From contig JBFHXP010000109.1 in assembly GCA_041598875.1 (NCBI GenBank), forward strand, positions 1 to 8,879: a stretch of DNA of 8,879 nt. The letters are read 5' to 3'. Under the pieces are notes generated by a model. The model ran no database searches and had not been told where the DNA came from. It saw nothing but the letters and a program-made list of their open reading frames with translations. The DNA comes from JAKITW01 sp041598875 (GTDB taxonomy: Bacteria; Desulfobacterota; Desulfobulbia; Desulfobulbales; BM004). Numbering within the stretch: position 1 is the stretch's first letter; each line of letters begins with the position of its first letter. Position numbers and translations under genes: made by a program. Positions 1-6,591 of this stretch are shown one piece after another.

Positions 1-1
1 C

Positions 2-811
2 CGCAATCAGGGGATCTCTTCGGTGAAAATGGCGGTGGCCAGGGCCCAGGGCTGGGATCTTTCTTACTACAAGGAGCGGGCAGCCGTCCTTAACCAGAAG
101 GTGGGAGGCTGGTCCCTGGGTCGTCTTCGTGCCGGCCACGGGGTTGCTGCCGCCGCCCTGGCGCTTCTCGGGTATATGAAAATTTCTCCACCCGGGGCAA
201 CCGTTATCATTCAGGGATTCGGCACCCTGGCCAAGGCTGCCGCCCTTGGACTGCACCGGGCCGGTGTCCGGGTGACAGGGGTTGCCGATCGGGAGAAATC
301 ACTGGTTGCCGCGCCAGGAAAACTCCTTGATATTGAGAGCCTGGTTGTTCTCCCGGGCCCCCTGCTTCCGGCAAAGGTTGACGGTGGTATTATCGGAGGT
401 CGCGAGGATCTTTTCGACCTGAACTGTGATATCCTGATTCCAGCGGCCATTGAAAGGACGGTGGATGGTGAAAATGCCCATCGTCTCCAGGTGCGGGCAG
501 TGGTCCCTGGCGCCAATCTCGGGGTAAGCCGGGAGGCGGAGGATATTCTCTGGCAGCGGGGTATTGTTGTGCTGCCTGATTTTCTGGCCGGCTGCGGCGG
601 ATCGCTTTCCATGGAGGGAGTCTTCGGCCCGGCCGACCACCCCGGAGCCGCTCAGGTGCTGACCCATGTCGAGACCAGAATGGCCCGCCTGGTGAATGAG
701 GTGCTGACCCGGAGTGTTGCGGATAAAATCCCGCCAACCGTTGCGGGCCTCAGGATCTGCCGGGAACGGAAAACAAACACTGCCTCACGGCCTTACGGTT
801 CACAAAGCTGA
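2..811 (+). CDS. Glu/Leu/Phe/Val-type amino acid dehydrogenase, C-terminal part (5' partial)
   Basis: The reading frame is open to the left edge, so the N-terminal substrate-binding domain with the catalytic Lys lies outside the window; 269 residues are visible. They match the NAD(P)-binding C-terminal domain of the glutamate/leucine dehydrogenase family: a GGxSLGR stretch near residues 34-40, the dinucleotide loop GFGTLA at 72-77 (the family usually has GFGNVG), a VPGANLG segment matching the family's EGANGP, and LPDFLAGCGG at 191-200, equivalent to PDILANAGG. The family oxidatively deaminates an L-amino acid to its 2-oxo acid plus ammonia, or runs the reverse reaction, in the cytoplasm. A GTG at 23 could be read as a start, but homology continues upstream of it, so I treat the gene as cut. 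Which amino acid is used cannot be told. It is followed after 66 nt by two lyase genes and may share a transcript with them. Confidence 0.85.
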   Translation, partial: RNQGISSVKMAVARAQGWDLSYYKERAAVLNQKVGGWSLGRLRAGHGVAAAALALLGYMKISPPGATVIIQGFGTLAKAAALGLHRAGVRVTGVADREKSLVAAPGKLLDIESLVVLPGPLLPAKVDGGIIGGREDLFDLNCDILIPAAIERTVDGENAHRLQVRAVVPGANLGVSREAEDILWQRGIVVLPDFLAGCGGSLSMEGVFGPADHPGAAQVLTHVETRMARLVNEVLTRSVADKIPPTVAGLRICRERKTNTASRPYGSQS

Positions 812-877
812 GTATCTCCAGTGTAACGATATGTGGTTCCGGCCCTGGAGAGATCGGCAAAAATCACAAGGTGCCCC

Positions 878-2260
878 ATGCCCTCCCATCCCATTGATTT
901 TTTCTATCAGGCAGAACTCTATTCCACCGGGGAGCTGGCCGCCCTTTTTGACGAAAAGGCCCGTTTTGCCCGCTGGCTTCTTTTTGAGGCGACCCTGGCC
1001 GCGGTGCAGGGTGAAGCGGGGATTATCCCGGAGGCCGCAGCCCGGGAAATCGGCAGCAAATCGACCATTTCCTGCCTTGATCTTGAGGCCGTCCGCCAGG
1101 GCTATTCCAAAAGCAGAAATTCTCTGATGCCGGTGGTCAAGGCCCTGAAGGGGGCGTGCGTGGACAATCACGGTGAGTATGTCCACTTTGGAGCAACCAC
1201 CCAGGATGTGCTGGATACCGGACATGTCCTCGAAATGAAAGAGGTTATTTCCATACTCCTTCGGGATGCCCGGGTGCTTGAGGGCATTCTGATTGAGCTT
1301 GCCCGGGACCATCGCCGGACGCCGATGATCGGGAGAACCCATGGCCAGCATGCCCTGCCCATAACCTTTGGGATGAAGGTTGCGGTGTGGCTGGCCGAGA
1401 TCCGGCGGCATATTGAGCGTCTCCGCGCGGTGGCGCCCCGGGTTCTGGTGGGCCAGCTTTCCGGCGCGGTGGGCACCATGGCCGCCCTTGGTCCATCCTC
1501 TGGCAGTGAGGATGTGGCCCGGAAGGTGATGTCCCGTCTTGGCCTGGGATACTCTCCGGTGGCCTGGCACACATCCCGTGATTGCGTGGCCGAGCTTGCC
1601 TCCATGTGTGCCTTGCTTACCGCAACCTGCGAGAAGATCGCCGGCGAGATCATCCAGCTTGGCAAAACGGAGATTGCCGAACTGCGGGAGCCCGCCCCGG
1701 TCTCGGCCATGAGCAGTTCAACGATGCCGCACAAGCGAAATCCGGTGTTCTGCCAACGGATAGCCGTGCTTGCCCGTCATGTCCGCGCCCTCTCCGGGGT
1801 GGTTGTTGAATCGATGATTCACGAGCACGAACGGGATGCCCGCGCGCTCTGGTCGGAGTGGCTGGCCATGCCGCAGATTTCCATTTACACCGGCACCGCC
1901 CTTCATTATCTTATCTCGGTAGTCAGGGGTTTGGAGGTCTGTCCGGAAAAAATGCTCGCCAATCTCCATCTGCACCGGGAACTGGTGGCCTCGGAAAGGC
2001 TTCTCTTCCGGTTGGGCGCCCATCTGGGCAAGATGACCGCCCAGGAGCGGCTCCATGCCATGATCCGCCGGTCGGAACAGGAAAAAAGATCCCTGAAGGA
2101 GATGCTCTCTGAGGATAAAGGGCTTGGTCCGCTTCTCACCGAAGAGGATCACGCGTATCTTGACCGGCCGGAACTCTATGTCGGCCGGGCCGTGGAAATT
2201 GTAGACGCTGTTGTCCGCGAGAGTGTCCTCAAGCGGAAGAGCGATCCCGAGGAGCTGTAA
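878..2260 (+). CDS. Adenylosuccinate lyase / fumarate lyase superfamily protein, first of a tandem pair
   Basis: This 460-residue protein belongs to the class II fumarase/aspartase superfamily, whose members are usually cytoplasmic homotetramers that eliminate fumarate, or a related acid, from a succinyl-type substrate. The three conserved regions are present: HFGATTQD at 103-110, GRTHGQHALP at 152-161, and the mobile signature loop SSSTMPHKRNP at 279-289. The PROSITE-type signature begins G-S, but here the Gly is Ser279. The THGQHA motif is like PurB, while the EHERDARALWSEW stretch resembles PcaB (carboxymuconate cycloisomerase), so neither name is safe. I chose ATG 878 because AAGG at 868-871 sits 6 nt upstream; an in-frame GTG at 833 would add 15 residues unlike the family N-terminus. 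The next gene, a paralog, begins 9 nt after the stop. Family is secure; substrate is unknown. Confidence 0.88.
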   Translation: MPSHPIDFFYQAELYSTGELAALFDEKARFARWLLFEATLAAVQGEAGIIPEAAAREIGSKSTISCLDLEAVRQGYSKSRNSLMPVVKALKGACVDNHGEYVHFGATTQDVLDTGHVLEMKEVISILLRDARVLEGILIELARDHRRTPMIGRTHGQHALPITFGMKVAVWLAEIRRHIERLRAVAPRVLVGQLSGAVGTMAALGPSSGSEDVARKVMSRLGLGYSPVAWHTSRDCVAELASMCALLTATCEKIAGEIIQLGKTEIAELREPAPVSAMSSSTMPHKRNPVFCQRIAVLARHVRALSGVVVESMIHEHERDARALWSEWLAMPQISIYTGTALHYLISVVRGLEVCPEKMLANLHLHRELVASERLLFRLGAHLGKMTAQERLHAMIRRSEQEKRSLKEMLSEDKGLGPLLTEEDHAYLDRPELYVGRAVEIVDAVVRESVLKRKSDPEEL

Positions 2261-2269
2261 TCACTGCCT

Positions 2270-3709
2270 ATGAAGCCCTGTTCCGGTCTCTCCTGCCATA
2301 TCACTGACTCCCGTTTTTTTCGGGCCTCTTACGCCACGGATGAGGCGCGCCAGATATTCTGTGATCTCCGGCGGATGCAACGCTGGCTTGATGTGGAGAT
2401 TGCCCTGGCCCAGAGCCAGGCCGAGCTGGGGATTATCCCTCAAGGCGCGGCGGATGAGTTGGAAAAAACTGGTAAGGTGGAACATCTTGATATCAGCGGG
2501 ATCTGTGCTGATCTTGAGAAAACCTGCCACTCGCTCATGCCCCTGCTTTCCGCCTGGCAGAAGGTGACCTCCGAGGAGTCGGGCCGGTTCATCCATTTCG
2601 GCGCCACCACCCAGGATATCCAGGATACCGCCCAGGCCCTGGAAATTCGTGATGCAACGGGGGTGATTCTCCGAGATCTCCATGTTATCGGCAGTGAACT
2701 CATGGTCCTTGCGGAAACCCACCGCAAGCAGATGATGATCGGTCGGACCCATGGTCAGCATGCCCTGCCCATGGTGTTCGGGCTCAAGGCCGCAACCTGG
2801 CTCGATGAGCTTCTGCGAAATATCGGGCGGATGAGCAAGAGTTGTGCGGAAAATCGGGTCAGCCAGCTTTTCGGCGGGGTCGGCACCATGGATGCCTTCG
2901 GGCCCAATGGTCTTGAATTGCTGAATATTTTTTCAGAAAAACTTGGCCTTCAGCCCCCGCTTGTTGCCTGGCATGCCAGCCGTGATCGCTCCGCTGATCT
3001 CCTTGCAGCCATGGCCCTGGTCGCCGGCGGGCTGGCCCGCATTGCCAACGAGGTCGTCCAGCTCGCACGGGATGAAATCCACGAGCTGGAAGAGCCCTTT
3101 CATATGGGCAAGATCGGCAGTTCGACCATGCCCCACAAGAGAAATCCCGAGCTGTGCGAGCAGGTGGTGGTCCTGGCCAGGCTGATAAAGGCAAACGCTG
3201 CTCTTGGTTTTGATGCGCTGATCAGCGAGCATGAGCGGGATTATCGGACCGTTCGCCTGGAATGGGTGACTCTAGTCGATTCCGCCCTCTATCTCTGCTC
3301 GCTGACCGGGCTTATGAAGAAAATTCTCGCCGGGCTCCGGGTTGACACCAGGGCGATGGAGGCAAATGTCAAAAAGTCATCCGCCCTGATTTCGACTGAG
3401 GCGCTGATGTTTCTGATCGGGAAAAAGATCGGCAAGCAGGCGGCGCACCAGCTTCTCTACGACCTTTCGATGCGGGCCCATGACGGCCGGAGCACCCTGA
3501 TCGATCTTCTTCTTGCCGACGAGAGGTTGTCTGGCCTGACCGAAGAGCAGTTGCAGCGGGCCCTGGATCCAGCCGTCCATGTCGGCCTTTCCGGAGAACT
3601 GATTGACCGGGTGCTGACCGCCGCCCGGGGGATTCTTGATCTCAGCGGGCCGGAATACACCTCCTCGCCATGTCCCCTGGCCGGAAAAGAGGGGTGTCGC
3701 TTCCCGTAA
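2270..3709 (+). CDS. Adenylosuccinate lyase / fumarate lyase superfamily protein, second of a tandem pair
   Basis: This 479-residue protein is a paralog of the gene just upstream, with the same three superfamily regions: HFGATTQD at 109-116, GRTHGQHALP at 158-167, and a canonical signature loop GSSTMPHKRNP at 283-293. The second general-acid candidates are the histidines of the THGQH motif (H161, H164), and the Ser pair 284-285 in the loop is the expected catalytic base region. The two copies have diverged strongly outside the motifs, which suggests different substrates or a hetero-oligomer rather than a recent duplication. ATG 2270 lies 9 nt after the previous stop; a GAGGAG at 2249-2254 is 15 nt away, so translation is probably coupled. 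The last 20 or so residues (after LSGPEY) look like a non-conserved tail. It could be a true PurB, but the pairing and the PcaB-like EHERDYRTVRLEW segment argue against a plain purine enzyme. Confidence 0.88.
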   Translation: MKPCSGLSCHITDSRFFRASYATDEARQIFCDLRRMQRWLDVEIALAQSQAELGIIPQGAADELEKTGKVEHLDISGICADLEKTCHSLMPLLSAWQKVTSEESGRFIHFGATTQDIQDTAQALEIRDATGVILRDLHVIGSELMVLAETHRKQMMIGRTHGQHALPMVFGLKAATWLDELLRNIGRMSKSCAENRVSQLFGGVGTMDAFGPNGLELLNIFSEKLGLQPPLVAWHASRDRSADLLAAMALVAGGLARIANEVVQLARDEIHELEEPFHMGKIGSSTMPHKRNPELCEQVVVLARLIKANAALGFDALISEHERDYRTVRLEWVTLVDSALYLCSLTGLMKKILAGLRVDTRAMEANVKKSSALISTEALMFLIGKKIGKQAAHQLLYDLSMRAHDGRSTLIDLLLADERLSGLTEEQLQRALDPAVHVGLSGELIDRVLTAARGILDLSGPEYTSSPCPLAGKEGCRFP

Positions 3710-3766
3710 TTTAGTCTCCACAGTTTCTCATCCGTTTCAGTTTTTTTCCTGTTGCGCACACCCTTC

Positions 3767-3795
3767 TTGACACTCAAAAGTGTATACTTTATAGT
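3767..3795 (+). promoter_or_regulatory. Sigma-70-like promoter of the nickel/cobalt transporter operon
   Basis: A perfect -35 box TTGACA (3767-3772) is followed by 17 nt and a -10 box TATAGT (3790-3795), one base off consensus. Transcription would start near 3801-3803, giving a leader of under 40 nt before the nikM ATG at 3839. An inverted repeat AAAGT-N4-ACTTT (3777-3790) lies in the spacer. The leader is too short for a cobalamin riboswitch. Confidence 0.75.
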
Positions 3796-3799
3796 GATC

Positions 3800-3826
3800 G
3801 TGTTACTAATTTTATTTTCGTCACAC
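3800..3826 (+). promoter_or_regulatory. NikR-like operator (GTGTTAC-N13-GTCACAC)
   Basis: GTGTTAC (3800-3806) and GTCACAC (3820-3826) form an inverted repeat with 13 nt between the arms; a perfect palindrome would end GTAACAC, so there is one mismatch. From memory, GTGTTAC-N13/14-GTAACAC is the recognition site described for the nickel-responsive repressor NikR of Geobacter. The site covers the predicted transcription start just after the -10 box, where a bound repressor would block initiation. I infer repression of the transporter when nickel is plentiful. The nikR gene itself is not in the window. Confidence 0.65.
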
Positions 3827-3838
3827 TGGAGAAAGATC

Positions 3839-4600
3839 ATGCACATGGCGGACGCACTGCTTTCGCCGGCGGTTGGCGGGGTCCTGTGGGCTGCCAGCGG
3901 CGGGCTTATTATTAAAAGTTCCCAGGTAATGGGCCGGGAAATCGATGATGGCAAGGTCCCCCTGATGGGGGTTCTGGGCGCCTTTGTCTTTGCCGCGCAG
4001 ATGATTAACTTTGCCATCCCCGGCACCGGGTCCAGCGGCCATATCGGCGGCGGCCTTCTGCTGGCCGTGCTTCTCGGCCCCCACGCCGCCTTTCTTACCC
4101 TGGCTTCGGTACTCACGGTGCAGGCCTTTTTCTTTGCCGACGGCGGGCTTCTTGCCCTGGGGGGCAATATTTTCAACCTGGGATTTTTCCCCTGTTTCAT
4201 CGCCTATCCCCTGATCTACACAAAAATAGCCGGGCCGGGCACGGATCGTACCCGACTGATTTTCGGCTGCGTTGCCGCGGCAGTGGTCGGGTTGCAGTTA
4301 GGTTCCCTCGGGGTTGTCCTGGAAACGGTTCTGTCCGGCATGACCGCGCTTTCACTCCCAACCTTTCTCCTCTTCATGCAGCCGATTCACCTGGCTATCG
4401 GCCTGGTTGAGGGGGCTGCCACGGCTGCGGTACTTTCCTTTGTGGCAGCGGCCCGGCCGGAAATATTCCGTGCCGATTCCTCTGCGCAGCAGGTTCCCGG
4501 AAAAATGGTTCCGGTTATTGTCCTGTTTCTCCTTCTTGCCGGGGCTTTGGGTGGGTTATTTTCCCGTTTTGCATCGGAACGGCCAGACGGTCTTGAGTGA
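3839..4600 (+). CDS. nikM: ECF transporter substrate-binding membrane protein NikM/CbiM, ending at an in-frame TGA inside the PDGLE motif region
   Basis: This 253-residue integral membrane protein is the substrate-capture (S) component of an energy-coupling-factor importer for Ni(II) or Co(II). It begins with the family hallmark MHMADALLSP, whose His2 and free N-terminus bind the metal; His68 in SSGHIGGG matches the second known metal ligand (His67 in the solved NikM2). Several hydrophobic helices follow, the last at about 222-240. I chose ATG 3839 because it gives the conserved N-terminus and has GGAG at 3828-3831, 7 nt upstream; a start further 5' would lie upstream of the promoter. The protein ends FASERPDGLE then TGA, exactly where related fused proteins continue into the PDGLE (NikN-like) domain. 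The rest of that domain follows in the same frame (see 4616-4891). The NikR-like operator favours nickel; cobalt cannot be excluded. Confidence 0.9.
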   Translation: MHMADALLSPAVGGVLWAASGGLIIKSSQVMGREIDDGKVPLMGVLGAFVFAAQMINFAIPGTGSSGHIGGGLLLAVLLGPHAAFLTLASVLTVQAFFFADGGLLALGGNIFNLGFFPCFIAYPLIYTKIAGPGTDRTRLIFGCVAAAVVGLQLGSLGVVLETVLSGMTALSLPTFLLFMQPIHLAIGLVEGAATAAVLSFVAAARPEIFRADSSAQQVPGKMVPVIVLFLLLAGALGGLFSRFASERPDGLE

Positions 4601-4615
4601 TCCCTTGCCGCGGTG

Positions 4616-4891
4616 ATGCCGGAGCCGGGGCGTGCGGTTCCGGAAAAAGGGGTCCATGGTCTGCTTGGCGCAGTTCAGGACCGGGTTGCCCTGATGCCCG
4701 ATTACGCCATGTCGACGACCGGTGACCGGGAAAAAGCCGTCTCCGGGACCGATGGCGTGAATGGGGTGGACCACGATGCATCACTGGCCGGTCTTCTCGG
4801 CGGGCTTATTTCCCTGGTCTTTGCCGGACTGATCGGGATCGGGGTCAGAAGGAAGAACATGCAACCAGTGGCTGAAACAGATTTTTCGTGA
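4616..4891 (+). CDS. PDGLE (NikN/CbiN-like) domain remainder, in frame with nikM beyond a single TGA
   Basis: This frame encodes about 91 residues and continues the nikM frame after its TGA at 4598-4600. It holds a MPDYAM segment, as in the PDGLE domain, and a C-terminal membrane helix (about ASLAGLLGGLISLVFAGLIG) ending in an RRK stop-transfer cluster. The PDGLE domain is the small accessory part that M components of Ni/Co ECF transporters need, either fused or as the separate N protein. Here the first helix and the PDGLE motif sit on nikM and the second helix sits here, so the domain is cut in the middle. ATG 4616 (or GTG 4613) could serve for reinitiation 12-15 nt after the stop, but I see no good ribosome site. 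Read through, the fused protein would span 3839-4891 (about 350 residues). Alternatives: disabled gene, sequencing error, coupled split gene, or recoding. Confidence 0.6.
   Translation: MPEPGRAVPEKGVHGLLGAVQDRVALMPDYAMSTTGDREKAVSGTDGVNGVDHDASLAGLLGGLISLVFAGLIGIGVRRKNMQPVAETDFS
4619..4643 (+). other. Stable hairpin 18 nt after the in-frame TGA
   Basis: CCGGAGCCG (4619-4627) pairs with CGGTTCCGG (4635-4643) over nine pairs, one of them G-U, leaving a 7-nt loop GGGCGTG. It lies inside the sequence encoding the PDGLE remainder and covers the region just after the possible reinitiation codons GTG 4613 and ATG 4616. No T-run follows, so it is not a standard terminator. It could affect readthrough or reinitiation, or be chance in GC-rich coding DNA. 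Confidence 0.4.
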
Positions 4892-4893
4892 CC

Positions 4894-5706
4894 ATGGCCG
4901 GAATAGAATCCGCTTTTTACGATATCAGTCGTCTTGACAGTATGGCCGGCCAAAGATCCCTGATTCATGATCTGGATCCCAGGATCAAGGTGGTGGCCAC
5001 GATGTGTTTCATCATCACCGTGGTTTCGGTTGATCGGTATGCGGTATCGCATCTTCTGCCCTTTTTTCTCTTTCCTCTTCTGATCCTGGCCGGGGCCAAT
5101 CTCCCGGCCATCTATTTTGCCAGGAAGCTGCTCATCCTTTCCCCCCTGGTCCTTTTCATCGCCATCTTCAATCCCCTGCTCGATAGAACAGTCATGGTAC
5201 AGATCGGGCCGCTGGCAGTGAGCGGCGGCTGGATTTCCTTCTGCTCGATTATTCTCCGCTTTGTTCTTACGGTGAGTGCGGCCCTCCTTCTGATCGCCAC
5301 CACCGGTTTTACCGGGATCTGCATGGCCCTGGAACGGCTCGGCATGCCCAGGGTGTTTGCGGTGCAGCTTCTTTTTCTCTACCGGTACATATTCGTGCTG
5401 GTTGATGAGGGGGTCAGAATGAGCCGGGCCCGGGCCTTGCGAAGCTTTTCCGGTCGGGGCCTTGGCCTTGGGGTCTTCAGCAGCCTGGTTGGCAGCCTGC
5501 TGATCCGCACCCTTGACCGGGCGCAACGGATTCACATGGCCATGCTCTGCCGTGGTTTCCGGGGGGACATCCGGATCAGTCGCCCATTGGCCATCGGCCG
5601 CAACGAGTTTTTCTTCCTGGCCGGCTCAGTGTTGTTTTTTCTTCTCGCCCGCCTGGTAAACATCTCCCTGCTCCTCGGGAATTTTTTTATTGAGGCGGTA
5701 CGATGA
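4894..5706 (+). CDS. nikQ: ECF transporter transmembrane coupling protein NikQ/CbiQ
   Basis: This protein of about 270 residues is the T component that links the metal-binding M protein to the ATPase in the inner membrane. The N-terminal segment with LIHDLDPRIKVV is typical of CbiQ, followed by several hydrophobic helices. Two cytoplasmic coupling motifs are visible: SRARALRSFSGRG in the middle and MLCRGFRGDI near the C-terminus, which contact grooves on the ATPase. ATG 4894 lies 2 nt after the previous stop; GTG 4888 overlaps that stop as GTGA and would add two residues (M, T), so the start is uncertain by 6 nt. Neither has a clear Shine-Dalgarno, suggesting translational coupling to the upstream frame. 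The stop overlaps the nikO ATG by 4 nt. Full length, no sign of decay. Confidence 0.9.
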   Translation: MAGIESAFYDISRLDSMAGQRSLIHDLDPRIKVVATMCFIITVVSVDRYAVSHLLPFFLFPLLILAGANLPAIYFARKLLILSPLVLFIAIFNPLLDRTVMVQIGPLAVSGGWISFCSIILRFVLTVSAALLLIATTGFTGICMALERLGMPRVFAVQLLFLYRYIFVLVDEGVRMSRARALRSFSGRGLGLGVFSSLVGSLLIRTLDRAQRIHMAMLCRGFRGDIRISRPLAIGRNEFFFLAGSVLFFLLARLVNISLLLGNFFIEAVR

Positions 5707-6452
5707 GCCATCATATTGTGGAGGTCCGGGACCTCAGGTACAGCTATCCCGACCGCACACCTGCCCTGCAGGGAATCACGTTCCGTATTCATCATGGTGA
5801 GTCGGTTGCCGTGGTCGGCGCCAATGGAGCGGGAAAGTCCACCCTGCTCCAGCATCTAAATGGATATCTCTCACCCACCGAGGGACAGGTCCGGGTGGGT
5901 GATGCGCCGTTGACCAGGGAGACCCTGCACGAGGTCCGCCGCACCGTCGGCATGGTGTTTCAGGATCCGGACGACCAGCTTTTCATGGCAACGGTCGGCG
6001 ATGACGTTGCCTTCGGGCCGTTGAATCTCGGCCTGCCCCTGGATGAGGTGAACAGGCGGGTGGAAGAGGCCCTGATAACCGTGGACGCGCTCCACCTCAG
6101 GGACCGGCCGCCTTACCGCCTGTCCGGAGGCCAGAAGAGGCGGGTTGCCATTGCCTCGGTTCTTTCGATGATGCCGGATATCCTGGTTATGGACGAGCCG
6201 ACCGCCGGGCTTGATCCCCGGGCCAGGAGACAGCTGATCGGGTTGCTGCATACCTTTGCCCATACCAAGATCATTGCCACCCACGATCTCGATCTGGTGC
6301 TCGATCTCTGTGAGCGGACCATTGTCATCCACCAGGGGAAGGTCAAGGCCGATGGCCCGACCCGGGAGATTTTTGCCAATGAAACGCTTCTTGCGCAAAG
6401 CCATCTGGAAAAACCGCTCAGTATGCAGGGATGCCCGGTCTGCAATTCATAG
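5703..6452 (+). CDS. nikO: ECF transporter ATPase NikO/CbiO
   Basis: This 249-residue cytoplasmic ABC ATPase powers the transporter. All nucleotide-binding motifs are intact: Walker A GANGAGKST at 39-47, Q-loop VFQDPDDQLF with Gln87, signature LSGGQKRR from 140, Walker B ILVMDEP with Asp164-Glu165, and H-loop His194 in ATHDLDLV. The DPDDQ form of the Q-loop is typical of ECF ATPases. The ATG overlaps the nikQ stop (ATGA) and has GAGG at 5692-5695, 7 nt upstream, so the two are co-translated. One ATPase gene is present, so a homodimer is expected, as in CbiO2/NikO2 systems. It is the last gene of the transporter operon before a 139-nt gap. Confidence 0.93.
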   Translation: MSHHIVEVRDLRYSYPDRTPALQGITFRIHHGESVAVVGANGAGKSTLLQHLNGYLSPTEGQVRVGDAPLTRETLHEVRRTVGMVFQDPDDQLFMATVGDDVAFGPLNLGLPLDEVNRRVEEALITVDALHLRDRPPYRLSGGQKRRVAIASVLSMMPDILVMDEPTAGLDPRARRQLIGLLHTFAHTKIIATHDLDLVLDLCERTIVIHQGKVKADGPTREIFANETLLAQSHLEKPLSMQGCPVCNS

Positions 6453-6462
6453 ATGAGAATCT

Positions 6463-6492
6463 TTGCCGGAAATAGAAAGGGTATGGTATAGT
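6463..6492 (+). promoter_or_regulatory. Weak candidate promoter upstream of the binding-protein trio
   Basis: TTGCCG (6463-6468) and TATAGT (6487-6492) are 18 nt apart. The -10 box is identical to that of the nikM promoter, but the -35 box matches only 4 of 6. It would start a transcript near 6499 with a leader of about 90 nt before the gene at 6592. The trio might instead be read through from the nickel operon. Confidence 0.25.
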
Positions 6493-6501
6493 GTGGTGCC
6501 C

Positions 6502-6529
6502 CTCCGTTGCGGAGCGGTATTTTGTTTTT
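6502..6529 (+). terminator. Possible weak intrinsic terminator after nikO
   Basis: CTCCG-TTG-CGGAG (6502-6514) forms a short 5-bp GC-rich stem with a 3-nt loop, followed at 6518-6529 by TATTTTGTTTTT. The stem is short and the T-run is interrupted and offset, so termination would be partial at best. It lies 50 nt after the nikO stop. Confidence 0.35.
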
Positions 6530-6591
6530 GGTGTAACACTGCGGTGATATCTGATATGGCTGCGGGGAATGTTCTTCTGAAGAGGTACGTG

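Noticed and set aside
821..847. GTGTAAC at 821-827 as a NikR operator before the lyases
   Set aside because: No matching second arm at the proper distance; a 7-nt near match alone is expected by chance.
3710..3750. Intrinsic terminator after the second lyase (T-run at 3741-3747)
   Set aside because: The T-run is preceded by GTTTC direct repeats rather than an inverted repeat, so I find no stem.
3752..3838. Upstream extension of nikM from an alternative start at 3752
   Set aside because: It would place the start upstream of the promoter -35 box and bury the conserved MHMADALLSP N-terminus, whose His2 must be near the free amino end to bind metal.
3796..3838. Cobalamin riboswitch upstream of the transporter
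   Set aside because: The leader is under 45 nt and has no B12-box-like sequence; a riboswitch needs about 200 nt.
4598..4600. TGA reassigned to Trp in this organism
   Set aside because: TGA ends the dehydrogenase, nikQ and PhnD-like genes in expected places, and Trp is encoded by TGG throughout.
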